Shown piece after piece: positions 4,764-5,077 of a DNA stretch of 5,077 nt (its first letter is position 1; each line of letters starts with the position of its first letter). The stretch is from contig JANTFU010000186.1 of assembly GCA_024763295.1 (NCBI GenBank), positions 1-5,077 of the forward strand, in the 5' to 3' direction. The notes beneath the pieces were generated by a model. It saw nothing but the letters and a program-made list of their open reading frames with translations. It was not told the origin of the DNA and did not search any database. This DNA comes from Anaerolineales bacterium. GTDB lineage: Bacteria > Chloroflexota > Anaerolineae > Anaerolineales > Villigracilaceae. The position numbers were made by a program, and so were the translations under genes.

Positions 4764-5077
4764 ATGTTGATTAATACCGAAGAACTGTTAGCGCAACTGC
4801 AAGACGCGCTGGAACGTGATAATTTTGATTCCGCAATTCGGATGATTAAAGAATTGCGTGGACCTGACCAAGCTGAACTGTTTTCCGAACTGGAAGATGA
4901 CGAGCAGGTCGAACTCCTCCCAAAACTTGATATCGCTACTTCAGCCGATATTCTTGAAGATTTGGATGATCCCGACGCCGCTAAATTAGCTGCATCCCTG
5001 CCGATTGAAGTGATTACCAGCATCGTCGAGGAGATGGAGCCTGACGAAGCCGCTGATTTGCTTGGTGATTTGTCACC
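4764..5077 (+). CDS. mgtE: magnesium transporter MgtE, N-terminal part (runs off the window)
   Basis: The visible 104 codons form the cytoplasmic MgtE N domain, built of tandem helical hairpin repeats. Three units of about 22 residues can be seen from residue 35: DQAELFSELEDDEQVELLPKL, TSADILEDLDDPDAAKLAASL, and one ending EMEPDEAADLLGDLS. MgtE is a dimeric inner-membrane Mg2+ channel of about 450 residues. In known members this acidic N domain and the following CBS pair bind Mg2+ and close the pore when cytoplasmic Mg2+ is high. The CBS and membrane parts lie beyond 5077, so integrity cannot be judged. The ATG is supported by GAGAGG at 4752-4757, 6 nt upstream. It is divergent from the deaminase fusion and follows a strong promoter and the leader ORF, suggesting control by Mg2+ through the leader. 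Confidence 0.93.
   Translation, partial: MLINTEELLAQLQDALERDNFDSAIRMIKELRGPDQAELFSELEDDEQVELLPKLDIATSADILEDLDDPDAAKLAASLPIEVITSIVEEMEPDEAADLLGDLS

Noticed and set aside
4739..5023. 94-codon minus-strand reading frame opposite mgtE
   Set aside because: It is serine-rich low-complexity translation, the usual antisense product of acidic helical repeats. The plus-strand MgtE reading is clear.

Overview
The window carries four protein genes, a probable leader peptide, and intergenic DNA unusually rich in hairpin repeats. Moderate GC content, good Shine-Dalgarno sites, the dispersed GC-rich double hairpins and the enzyme types suggest a free-living bacterium. My guess is a Chloroflexota (Anaerolineae-like) genome. 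That rests on general impression, because no rRNA or other taxonomic marker is present.

Layout, left to right. (1) 26-1264, minus strand: an M29-family metallo-aminopeptidase with its five expected metal ligands. (2) 1265-1731: a spacer between divergent genes. Most of it (1282-1595) looks like an inserted non-autonomous element bounded by a 9-bp direct repeat, containing a 135-bp imperfect palindrome and one copy of a GC-rich double-hairpin repeat. (3) 1732-2022, plus strand: a small YjdJ-type GNAT acetyltransferase. (4) 2023-2135: a second, inverted copy of the hairpin repeat, then a strong terminator shared by two convergent genes. (5) 2134-4110, minus strand: a 658-residue fusion of an MtaD-type methylthioadenosine/S-adenosylhomocysteine deaminase with a C-terminal CYTH (triphosphate-tunnel) domain. 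(6) 4111-4641: a spacer with several inverted repeats, a third copy of the hairpin repeat and a near-consensus sigma70-type promoter. (7) 4642-4713: a 23-codon leader ORF with its own Shine-Dalgarno. (8) 4764 to the window end: the start of mgtE, a magnesium transporter.

The genes do not form one operon. Aminopeptidase and acetyltransferase are divergent, acetyltransferase and deaminase fusion are convergent, and the fusion and mgtE are divergent. The two most interesting items are the deaminase-CYTH fusion and the mgtE leader. The leader peptide has acidic residues and prolines near its N-terminus followed by an arginine-rich segment, and its mRNA can form a long stem joining the start and end of the ORF. 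This resembles, by composition and position only, the MgtL leader that controls the unrelated Mg2+ transporter gene mgtA in enterobacteria.
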